Positions 1-5,402 of a stretch of 5,575 nucleotides of DNA are shown in pieces. Positions within the stretch are counted from its first letter, which is position 1; each line of letters begins with the position of its first letter. The DNA is taken from positions 1 through 5,575 of the forward strand of contig JAFDJI010000285.1 in the NCBI GenBank assembly GCA_019307545.1. Direction: 5' to 3'. The notes beneath the pieces are model-generated. The model had not been told where the DNA came from. It did not search any database and saw only the letters and a list, made by a program, of their open reading frames with translations. The position numbers and the translations under genes were made by a program. The DNA comes from Deltaproteobacteria bacterium (lineage in GTDB: Bacteria; Myxococcota_A; UBA796; GCA-2862545).

Positions 1-354
1 GCCCTGCCGCAGCAGCGCCAGATCGCGGAGCACGGCGGCCACTTCCAGGGGGTCGCCGGTCTTGATCTTGGACATGTACTCTCGATAGCGTCGGTTCCAG
101 GTCTGCTTGTCGGTGGGGGTGTCCCGATCGCGCAGGATCTCGTAGACCCGGTCCACCGCTTCCTGTGGGATCACGACCCGGATGCCGTTGGCGTCCGCCT
201 GGTCGGTGGGGGTGGTGTAGGTGGCACCATTGTCCAGGATCTTGATCTCGTACACCTGGTAGACATGGTCCTCGAGCTCCAACTCCTTGATCTCGCGCAC
301 CACCCCAACCCCGAGGGCTGGAACGACGCATTTGTCACCGACTTCGAAGGCCAT
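1..354 (-). CDS. carD: CarD/CdnL-family RNA polymerase-binding transcription regulator (3' end beyond the window)
   Basis: Reading the minus strand from the ATG at 354-352 gives 118 codons with no stop before the window edge, so the C-terminus is missing; family members are usually about 160 residues. The protein starts MAFEVGDKCVVPALGVGVV, the typical opening of the RNA polymerase beta-interacting Tudor-like domain (about residues 1-65). It continues into the helical DNA-binding part with TWNRRYREYMSKIKTG (81-100 region) and VLRDLALLRQ. Trp86 sits where the family has the tryptophan that wedges into the upstream edge of the open promoter bubble. CarD/CdnL proteins bind the polymerase beta subunit and stabilise open complexes at housekeeping promoters such as rRNA promoters. 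The start is supported by AGGAG at 364-360, five bases upstream. The gene is transcribed divergently from the LPS permease pair. The family is clear, but I cannot separate CdnL from other CarD-like paralogues on a truncated sequence. Confidence 0.93.
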   Translation of the reverse strand, partial: MAFEVGDKCVVPALGVGVVREIKELELEDHVYQVYEIKILDNGATYTTPTDQADANGIRVVIPQEAVDRVYEILRDRDTPTDKQTWNRRYREYMSKIKTGDPLEVAAVLRDLALLRQG

Positions 355-437
355 CCGATCTCCTGGAACCCAACACGAAAACCGGACTTCCAGCGGCGAC
401 TCGCCCCGCGTGGAAAGCCCGCAGTCAGTCAGACACG

Positions 438-1526
438 ATGAAGCCAGGGCAACATAGTCGGATCCCCCTGCCTGATCAAACGGTCATGGGACGCCGGGGC
501 GCCAGGATGGGGCACTCGCGCGTCAGACAGGTGAACCGAGCTTTTCTCTTCGGTGGGGGGGCACCGGCGGCGGGGGTGCTGCTCGCGGGGGCGGTCGCAG
601 TGGCGGTGGTGGTGGGGGTGGCCGCGCTGTGGCGCGCGGACCTGGTGGTCGATGGTAGGACCTGGTGGCGTTGGGTCGCGCTCGCTTTCCCCGCGGCCGG
701 GCCCCTCTTGATCCCTGCGGCGACCGGGTTCGCGGGCGTGGCGGTGCTCGCCCGTTGGCGGGCGGAGGGATCATGGACCGGGCTGCGCGGCTGTGGAATC
801 GCAGGGCGGAACCTGCTGCCCGCGGTGGTGGCGTGGGGGATCCTGGGAGCGGTGGGTACGGGGTGCATGACCCACTTCGGCGAGCCCTGGGCCCGGCGCG
901 AGGCGCAGGCGGCGGTGGAGGCCCCCTGGCTGCGGGTCGGGCTCTGGCCCGGTCGCACCACCCGCCTGGGTCCGCTCTCGGTCCGACCGGGACGCGTCGC
1001 GGACGGCTGGGCCGAGGACGTGCTGTTCACGGTGGGCGACCAGGTGGGCTTTGCGGGGCGCATGCGGCTGGTGCGTGTGGGCGATGGGGCCGCCGTGGAG
1101 CTTCGGGACGGGGTGCTGGTGGGCCCCGTGGACCACCCGTGGCGACTGAGCTGGTCCACCTGGGTGCGCGCGCTGCCGGCGCACCAGCCCCGGGTGCAGC
1201 TCAACCAGCGACGGACGAGCGACCTGCGCGCGGCAGCGGCTCGCACCGAGGCCGCCGGAGGTGCTGCCGGCTACGAGTGGGCCGTCTACTTCAAGCGGTG
1301 GCTCCACCCGGTGGCGGCGCTCCTCCTCCCCTGGGCGCTGCTGCCCCTCGGGGCCGGGCGCCGCCCAACCCTCGCGGCAGCCCTGTGTGGGGTGGGGTAC
1401 CTCCTGGTGGTGCGAGCCGGAGACCACGTGGCTGAGGTGGTGGGGGGACTTCCCGCCGCGGCGGCGGGACCTTGTTTCGTGGTGGTGCTCGGGCTGGTCA
1501 CCTGGGCCCGGTGGCGGGACCGGTGA
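438..1526 (+). CDS. lptF: LptF/LptG-family permease, first of a tandem pair (LPS export, inner membrane)
   Basis: The 362-residue product has the LptF/LptG (YjgP/YjgQ) layout: helices at about 36-64, 78-104 and 125-145, a periplasmic beta-rich domain at about 147-285, then helices at about 290-308, 311-327 and 337-357. The segment after helix 2 (LARWRAEGSWTGLRGCGIAG) resembles the family's cytoplasmic coupling loop, in which the length of a helix separates the membrane spans and an L-R-x-x-G-I motif recurs. KRWLHPVAALLLPWALLPLG matches the family's R/K-x-x-x-P helix 4 opening. The permease pair works with an LptB ATPase to extract LPS and feed the periplasmic bridge. The start is uncertain: the ATG at 438 has no Shine-Dalgarno and adds a long polar N-terminus. 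In-frame ATGs at 486 and 507 or the GTG at 531 would place helix 1 closer to the N-terminus, as is usual. The weak -10-like CATAGT at 453-458 would also favour a later start. The assignment to F rather than G rests only on gene order. Confidence 0.82.
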   Translation: MKPGQHSRIPLPDQTVMGRRGARMGHSRVRQVNRAFLFGGGAPAAGVLLAGAVAVAVVVGVAALWRADLVVDGRTWWRWVALAFPAAGPLLIPAATGFAGVAVLARWRAEGSWTGLRGCGIAGRNLLPAVVAWGILGAVGTGCMTHFGEPWARREAQAAVEAPWLRVGLWPGRTTRLGPLSVRPGRVADGWAEDVLFTVGDQVGFAGRMRLVRVGDGAAVELRDGVLVGPVDHPWRLSWSTWVRALPAHQPRVQLNQRRTSDLRAAAARTEAAGGAAGYEWAVYFKRWLHPVAALLLPWALLPLGAGRRPTLAAALCGVGYLLVVRAGDHVAEVVGGLPAAAAGPCFVVVLGLVTWARWRDR

Positions 1527-2548
1527 TCACGCTCTACCGGCGCTTCCTGCTGGACGTGCTGCTTTCGGGGGCCGGGATCCTGGGGTTGCTGGGCGTGGTG
1601 CTGCTGGCCTTCGATGGGGTGGAGCATGCCCGTCTGATGGCACACGGGTCGATCTCGGCCGCTGCATGGATCGCGGAGGTGCTGGCGCGGGTCCCGGGCC
1701 GGTTGGCGACCGTGGCGCCGGTGGCGACGGCAGCCGCCTCCGCCCTCGTCGCGGCTCGGTGGCAACGCTCTGGACGGCTGGTGGGTGTGCTGGGGTGTGG
1801 TGTGTCACCGGTGCGGCTGGCGCTGTGCTCCGGCTTGGCGGGGTTGTTGCTCGGTCTGTTCGCGGGCGGGGTGCGGGAGGCTTCGTCGCCCTGGACTGCT
1901 GGGGAGGTGGCGGCCGATGGGGCCTGGGTCACCGTGGCGGGCCCCGGGCCCCGAGATGTCGTGCATGTGCGCGCCGAAGTGCTCACGGGGCACCAGGCGC
2001 GCGCGGTGCAGGTGGTGACGGTCGTGGACGGGAAGTTGGTGTCCCGGGGTGAGGCGCGGCGTGCGAACTGGCGGGATGGACGCTGGGAACTGGTCGGTGC
2101 CCGGGGCCTTGCCTGGAACGAGGGGCGACCCGACGCCGCGGTGTTCGAGCTGCCGGACCCGGTGACCTGGCGTCGTTACGCGGTGGAGGCCAGCGCGGAC
2201 ACGCCCCTGGACCGCCTTTTGAGGTCCCCACCCTCCCCGGCACGGGCGGCCTGGCTGGCGGAGCGGTGGTCCTCCATCCTCGGAGCCGCCCTGCTGGCCC
2301 TCCTTGGCCTGCCCTGGGTGCTTTGGGACCGGCGCAGCGCGTTTTTGGGGACGATCGCCCTGTCGGCGACCTGGCGAGTAGGGCACGGGGGACTGGTGGC
2401 GGTCGCGGCCCGTGGGGGATGTGCGGCGTGGATGGCTTCCGTGGTCCCGGTGGTGGCGCTGTTGGTGTTGGCGGGGGTTGCGCTGTGGGCGGTGGATCGG
2501 ACCCTCGGACGCCCCGCCTATTCGGCCACCAGCAGGAAGCCCGAGTAG
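1523..2548 (+). CDS. lptG: LptF/LptG-family permease, second of a tandem pair (LPS export, inner membrane)
   Basis: The GTG start at 1523 overlaps the upstream stop as GTGA, a typical translational-coupling junction. It gives 341 residues beginning MITLYRRFLLDVLLSGAGIL, with a short basic stretch right before helix 1 as in LptG proteins. An upstream in-frame ATG at 1472 would add 17 residues inside the previous gene and is less likely. Predicted helices lie at about 7-30, 60-78, 98-115, 249-268, 273-295 and 302-324. A soluble domain at about 116-245 is expected to be the periplasmic jellyroll that carries LPS out of the membrane. RWQRSGRLVGVLGCGVSPVRL (79-99) matches the family's coupling loop in position and in its G-C/I-x-P-x-R-L ending. 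Together with the preceding gene this would form the LptFG heterodimer. Its last 31 bases overlap the oppositely oriented lipoprotein gene. Sequence is divergent from enterobacterial LptG and rich in Ala/Gly/Val, so the F versus G label is inferred. Confidence 0.82.
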   Translation: MITLYRRFLLDVLLSGAGILGLLGVVLLAFDGVEHARLMAHGSISAAAWIAEVLARVPGRLATVAPVATAAASALVAARWQRSGRLVGVLGCGVSPVRLALCSGLAGLLLGLFAGGVREASSPWTAGEVAADGAWVTVAGPGPRDVVHVRAEVLTGHQARAVQVVTVVDGKLVSRGEARRANWRDGRWELVGARGLAWNEGRPDAAVFELPDPVTWRRYAVEASADTPLDRLLRSPPSPARAAWLAERWSSILGAALLALLGLPWVLWDRRSAFLGTIALSATWRVGHGGLVAVAARGGCAAWMASVVPVVALLVLAGVALWAVDRTLGRPAYSATSRKPE

Positions 2549-3264
2549 CGCTTCAAGCCCCTCGGCTCCATGGCGTGCTTGGCCTCGACGAAGGTCCCGC
2601 CCCGCCAGTCGGCGATGAAGTACTCGCCCGCTGCCAACTCGAGGATGTGGATGCTCTGCTCGGTGCCGACGTCCTTCACGGTCGCATCGGGCTTTTCGGA
2701 GTAGGTCACGCTCCAGTGGGCGCCGTCGAAGGCGAGGCGCCGGGCGCAGCCCTGTGCGTCGAGGCGGAAGACATTCCAGTCGTCAGCGCGCTTGGAGAAG
2801 ATGGGGACGCGGCCCGCCTTGACGGCGTGGGGTGGGGAGTCGTCGCGGAGTACGCAGAAGGACTTGGCTCGGGGGGGCTTTCCCTCCAAGGTGCGCTCCA
2901 CCAACCCGGCTTCCATGGTGGTGTAGCTGGCGCCGTCGAACAGGAAGAGGCCAGTGCCTTCTGGGATCTTGATCAGCACCTGCGGGCCGATGTCGTAGAT
3001 CTTGCGCTCCAGGGCGTCGAACTCGATCTCCTTGGAGATGTAGCCCTGCTGCCCGATCGCGATCTTGTAGGTACCCTCGGCACACTTGAGGTCGAAGCGG
3101 CCCTGGGCGTCGGTGGGGGCAAAGCACAGTTGGCCGATGATGGTGACCCGGGCGTCTTCCAGGGGCTGGCCGCTCACGTCGGTCACGGAGCCGACGATGG
3201 ACATGCCGCGGCAGCCCATTCCCAACACCCCCAAGAACAGCAACGAGGCGAGGCGGTGCGGCAT
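2518..3264 (-). CDS. Putative lipoprotein with carboxypeptidase-regulatory-like (transthyretin-type) domain
   Basis: The ATG at 3264-3262 is preceded by GGAGGGG at 3273-3267, an excellent ribosome-binding site, and gives 248 residues. The N-terminus MPHRLASLLFLGVLGMGC is a short basic then hydrophobic signal ending in Cys18. The lipobox is imperfect because Gly occupies position -3, so lipidation is likely but not certain. Residues about 22-85 have the pattern of a carboxypeptidase D regulatory-like beta-sandwich: V-x-G-S-V-T-D-x-S-G-x-P-L, then T-D-A-Q-G-R-F-D-L-K, then E-G-T-Y-K-I-A-I and G-Y-I-S-K-E-I. Such domains are common in exported proteins as structural or ligand-binding modules and have no peptidase activity themselves. 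The remaining part (about 100-248) is a beta-rich region I do not recognise; Cys47/61 and Cys137/173 could pair. A longer reading frame extends upstream to 4149 on this strand, but that part is antisense to the cyclophilin gene and is rejected. The gene converges on lptG with overlapping 3' ends and diverges from the cyclophilin gene. Confidence 0.88.
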   Translation of the reverse strand: MPHRLASLLFLGVLGMGCRGMSIVGSVTDVSGQPLEDARVTIIGQLCFAPTDAQGRFDLKCAEGTYKIAIGQQGYISKEIEFDALERKIYDIGPQVLIKIPEGTGLFLFDGASYTTMEAGLVERTLEGKPPRAKSFCVLRDDSPPHAVKAGRVPIFSKRADDWNVFRLDAQGCARRLAFDGAHWSVTYSEKPDATVKDVGTEQSIHILELAAGEYFIADWRGGTFVEAKHAMEPRGLKRYSGFLLVAE

Positions 3265-3289
3265 GTCCCCTCCATGGCCAGGCGTTTGC

Positions 3290-3319
3290 GGGATAGCATG
3301 CCGCTCGACCGGCAGCCAA
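3290..3319 (-). promoter_or_regulatory. Candidate sigma70-type promoter for the leftward lipoprotein gene
   Basis: On the minus strand TTGGCT (3319-3314) lies 18 bases upstream of TATCCC (3295-3290). The latter is preceded by TGC, making a TGnTAT extended -10. Transcription would start around 3283 and leave a short leader that includes the GGAGGGG site. Similarity to consensus is partial and this was found by eye. Confidence 0.4.
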
Positions 3320-3351
3320 CAACCCCGGTCGCAACGTCCCGGGAGGAGAGG

Positions 3352-4116
3352 ATGCGAAGTGCAGTGATACTCGGCGCCCTGCTGGCGGGATGTGTGCCGC
3401 AGGGTCAGTACGACGCCTTGGAGGCGGAGCGCGACCTTCTGGCGGCGCGCACCGCAGAGTTGGAGACCAAGGTCAGGGCCCTGGAGACCGACAAGACCCG
3501 CCTGGAGGCCAGTTTGGAGCGCCAGAGCACCGAGGAACGGCGGCGGGCGAAGGCGCTCCAGGAGATGCGGAGGGTCCTGGGATTGGTGGAAGGACAGGCG
3601 CTGGACGCGATCCTCCACACCTCGCAGGGCGATGTCCGCTGTGAGTTGTGGCCGGATGTGGCACCGGCCACCGTGCAGAACTTCGCGCAACTCTCCGAGG
3701 GCACCCGGGAGTGGACCGACCCGGTGACCCACGAGAAGCGGATGGATCCGCTCTACAACGGAACCGTGTTCCACCGGGTCATCGAGGGGTTCATGGTCCA
3801 GGGTGGCGATCCCACCGGCACCGGACGGGGAGGTCCCGGCTATCGGTTCGAGGATGAGACCACACCCGAGGTGGTCTTCGACGAGCCCGGTCTGCTCGCG
3901 ATGGCCAACTCGGGCCCCAACACCAACGGCAGCCAGTTCTTCATCACCGACTCCACCCCCCGTCACCTCAACGGGAAGCACACCATCTTCGGGAAGTGCG
4001 AGCTCGGCGTGGTTCGGGACATCCTGTCGCAGCCCAAGCACCCCGAAGCGCGGGGACAGCCGTCGCGCCCGGTGGACCCGGTGCGGCTGGATCGAGTGGA
4101 GATCCTCAAGCGCTGA
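3352..4116 (+). CDS. Lipid-anchored cyclophilin-type peptidyl-prolyl cis-trans isomerase with N-terminal coiled coil
   Basis: The ATG at 3352 follows GGAGG (3342-3346) with a five-base spacer and gives 254 residues; longer in-frame versions lack this site. MRSAVILGALLAGC is a short lipoprotein signal with a good L-L-A-G-C lipobox (Cys14). Residues about 19-75 form a charged heptad-like segment (for example LEAERDLLAARTAELETKVR) that predicts a coiled coil, possibly a spacer or oligomerisation stalk. Residues about 84-254 are a cyclophilin domain: FHRVIEGFMVQGGDPTGTG (140-158) carries the catalytic Arg142 with Phe147, Met148 and Gln150, followed by MANSGPNTNGSQFFIT (184-199) and LNGKHTIFG (206-214). 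The cyclophilin A Trp121 position is His205, a change that in other cyclophilins goes with weak cyclosporin binding. The enzyme should catalyse X-Pro isomerisation in proteins of the periplasm or at the outer membrane, acting as a folding helper. Its client proteins cannot be told from the sequence. Confidence 0.94.
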   Translation: MRSAVILGALLAGCVPQGQYDALEAERDLLAARTAELETKVRALETDKTRLEASLERQSTEERRRAKALQEMRRVLGLVEGQALDAILHTSQGDVRCELWPDVAPATVQNFAQLSEGTREWTDPVTHEKRMDPLYNGTVFHRVIEGFMVQGGDPTGTGRGGPGYRFEDETTPEVVFDEPGLLAMANSGPNTNGSQFFITDSTPRHLNGKHTIFGKCELGVVRDILSQPKHPEARGQPSRPVDPVRLDRVEILKR

Positions 4117-4131
4117 TCGTGCCCTGGCGCT

Positions 4132-4159
4132 CCCCTCGCACCCGCACACGTGCTCGGGG
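4132..4159. terminator. Weak hairpin after the cyclophilin gene, possible terminator
   Basis: CCCC-TC-GCAC (4132-4141) can pair with GTGC-TC-GGGG (4150-4159) around an eight-base loop, with a symmetric TC/TC mismatch in the stem. No T-run follows, so it is not a classical intrinsic terminator. It lies between the cyclophilin stop and the next promoter candidate, which is the only positional support. Confidence 0.22.
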
Positions 4160-4170
4160 GGTCTCGCGGG

Positions 4171-4199
4171 TTGTTCGCCGTCCGTGGGGAAGCTAGGGT
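4171..4199 (+). promoter_or_regulatory. Candidate promoter of the cysteine-rich lipoprotein gene
   Basis: TTGTTC (4171-4176) and TAGGGT (4194-4199) are separated by exactly 17 bases. Transcription would begin near 4206, about 20 bases before the ATG at 4227, leaving a leader that contains the GGGAGG ribosome-binding site. The same TAGGGTG heptamer recurs at 5363-5369 before dnaE2. Each hexamer matches the sigma70 consensus at only three of six positions, so this is tentative. Confidence 0.42.
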
Positions 4200-4226
4200 G
4201 CCGGTCCTCGCTCGCGGGAGGTCTCC

Positions 4227-5321
4227 ATGCGTCGTCTGTCGCTCGTCGTCGTCTGCGCCATACTCACCCTGGTTTCGTGTGAGCAGAAGTCGGGCTTCAT
4301 CCTCGGCACCGAGTCGGTGGAGTGCGACCTCACCCTCGACCAGCTCGACAACACCACCTGGGTCCAGCTCGACCCGATCCACGGCAAGGGTGATATCGCG
4401 AACGCCCAGGCCCGGGCCCGCTTCTACACCGAGGACGGCAAGCTCAAGCTCAAGTACACGGTGAAGTCACTGGGCGACGTCTACGGGTACGCCTGCGAGA
4501 AGGAGGCGGACGAACTGGTCTGCTTGCAGAAGATCAAGGCCTGGCACCTGGAGGCGATGTGCCGCGCCTACGAGGCGTACGAGGAAGGGTCCTGCACGGC
4601 GGCGAAGCTCGAGGAGACCGCGCAGACGGACCTGCCCGACGAGTTGGTCGCCAAGGCGGTCGAGGCGGGGCGTATCGAGTCGGCCAAGGCCCGTGGCGGC
4701 GACCACTGGCAGTACTTCGCCGCCCGCAACAACAACGTCGGGAACAAGGTACAGGGGCGGTTCTACGTGAAGGTCGACGAGCGGAGGTGTCGGCTGCGGG
4801 TCACCGACATGTTCCTCGGGGTCTACAACGGGAAGACCTTCGAGGATTCGAACGTGGTGGGCACCAACCCCTTCGTGAAGTCCGACGAGGAGTTGCTCTT
4901 CGAGCACTGCGACGATGGGCGCTTCCTGGTGGATCTCGACACCGCCGAGCGTCCGGGGAAGCCCGAGGACATCCCGCCGGACCGCCCCCACCAGCTCGGC
5001 GAGGTGGTGCACTACCACTACGTTGGTGACGTGGCGGTGAAGGCGGAGCGCGACTGCACCTACTCCATGGATGTGTGGGCTCAGTGGCGTCCGGTGGCGA
5101 AGGGGGTGGCGGTACCGGTGGACGGAAAGAAGATCGACTGGCACACCACCTACGTCTGGGAGGACGGTGAAGGCCCGGCGCTGGTGAACCCTTTCGATCC
5201 GCGCGGGGTGCTCTCCCTGGTGCGCTACAAGCAATGCGGTGACGGGGAGAAGGAGAAGATCAACACGATCTGCAATGCCGCCGCGGTGGTCGTACCCGGC
5301 GCGGCCCCGCCACCCGAGTAG
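4227..5321 (+). CDS. Cysteine-rich predicted lipoprotein of unknown function
   Basis: The ATG at 4227 is preceded by GGGAGG (4216-4221) with a five-base spacer and encodes 364 residues. MRRLSLVVVCAILTLVSC is a lipoprotein signal with a good L-V-S-C lipobox (Cys18). The mature protein has ten further cysteines at 33, 90, 99, 112, 123, 188, 228, 277, 337 and 349, an even number that would allow five disulfides in the periplasm or outside the cell. A charged, helix-prone stretch spans about 93-160. The C-terminal half is richer in alternating aromatic and polar residues (for example GRFYVKVDERRCRLRV, VVHYHYVGDV and IDWHTTYVWEDG), suggesting beta structure. The protein ends in a short Pro-rich tail. 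I do not recognise a family and assign no function. It has its own promoter candidate, follows the cyclophilin gene by 110 bases, and precedes dnaE2 on the same strand, from which it is separated by an SOS-type operator. Confidence 0.88.
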   Translation: MRRLSLVVVCAILTLVSCEQKSGFILGTESVECDLTLDQLDNTTWVQLDPIHGKGDIANAQARARFYTEDGKLKLKYTVKSLGDVYGYACEKEADELVCLQKIKAWHLEAMCRAYEAYEEGSCTAAKLEETAQTDLPDELVAKAVEAGRIESAKARGGDHWQYFAARNNNVGNKVQGRFYVKVDERRCRLRVTDMFLGVYNGKTFEDSNVVGTNPFVKSDEELLFEHCDDGRFLVDLDTAERPGKPEDIPPDRPHQLGEVVHYHYVGDVAVKAERDCTYSMDVWAQWRPVAKGVAVPVDGKKIDWHTTYVWEDGEGPALVNPFDPRGVLSLVRYKQCGDGEKEKINTICNAAAVVVPGAAPPPE

Positions 5322-5323
5322 GG

Positions 5324-5356
5324 ACCTGGACCTGACCTGGACCTGACCTGCACCTG
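5324..5356 (+). repeat. Three tandem 11-bp repeats upstream of dnaE2
   Basis: ACCTGGACCTG occurs at 5324-5334 and 5335-5345, followed by the one-base variant ACCTGCACCTG at 5346-5356. Each unit holds two ACCTG half-units, so six ACCTG copies alternate at 6- and 5-base steps. The array begins two bases after the lipoprotein stop and ends six bases before the TAGGGT motif. A period of 11 is close to one helical turn, so repeated protein binding on one DNA face is possible but unproven; replication slippage is the simple alternative. Confidence 0.85.
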
Positions 5357-5362
5357 TCCGGT

Positions 5363-5368
5363 TAGGGT
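5363..5368 (+). promoter_or_regulatory. Possible -10 element (TAGGGT) before dnaE2
   Basis: TAGGGT here is embedded in the same TAGGGTG heptamer as the candidate -10 of the preceding gene. If used, transcription would start around 5375 and the SOS operator would sit just downstream of the start site. No good -35 lies at the right distance: the nearest candidate, CTGACC at 5343-5348, has a 14-base spacer and falls inside the tandem repeats. Confidence 0.25.
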
Positions 5369-5383
5369 GGATCTCTCGCGCTC

Positions 5384-5399
5384 CTGAACATACGTTCAG
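5384..5399. promoter_or_regulatory. LexA (SOS) operator of dnaE2
   Basis: CTGAACATACGTTCAG has perfect inverted six-base arms, CTGAAC and GTTCAG, around ATAC. The core GAAC-N4-GTTC fits the Gram-positive SOS box, and the whole site agrees closely with the LexA motif published for Myxococcus xanthus (CTRHAMRYBYGTTCAGS as I remember it). LexA bound here would block transcription of dnaE2 until RecA triggers its cleavage after DNA damage. The site ends three bases before the ATG and also covers the TACGTT sequence at 5391-5396, which could be a -10 element for a leaderless transcript. The combination with dnaE2, a classic SOS gene, makes this assignment strong. Confidence 0.87.
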
Positions 5400-5402
5400 T
5401 CT

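Noticed and set aside
421..434. CAGT-type short repeat (CAGTCAGTCAGA) in the carD/lptF divergent spacer
   Set aside because: Three four-base units are too few to distinguish from chance, and no promoter hexamers line up with them.
476..1765. Several long minus-strand and alternative plus-strand frames over the permease genes
   Set aside because: Their translations are low-complexity Arg/Pro/Ala/Gly-rich sequences typical of wrong-frame reading of GC-rich genes, while the permease frames have clear membrane-helix patterns.
3294..3299. TAGCAT as a plus-strand -10 element for the cyclophilin gene
   Set aside because: No acceptable -35 lies 16-18 bases upstream, and it overlaps the better minus-strand extended -10, so I did not list it.
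2266..3351. A long plus-strand frame in front of the cyclophilin gene that would make a 616-residue protein
   Set aside because: Its first two thirds run through the end of lptG in another frame and antisense to the well-supported lipoprotein gene. The real start at 3352 has a strong ribosome-binding site followed at once by a lipoprotein signal.
4109..4131. AGCGC/GCGCT inverted repeat at the end of the cyclophilin gene as a terminator
   Set aside because: The stem is only five pairs with a 13-base loop, it includes the stop codon region, and no T-run follows.
3265..4149. Upstream minus-strand extension of the carboxypeptidase-regulatory-domain lipoprotein frame
   Set aside because: It is antisense to the cyclophilin coding sequence. 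The ATG at 3264 has GGAGGGG and starts a signal peptide, so the extension is a high-GC shadow.
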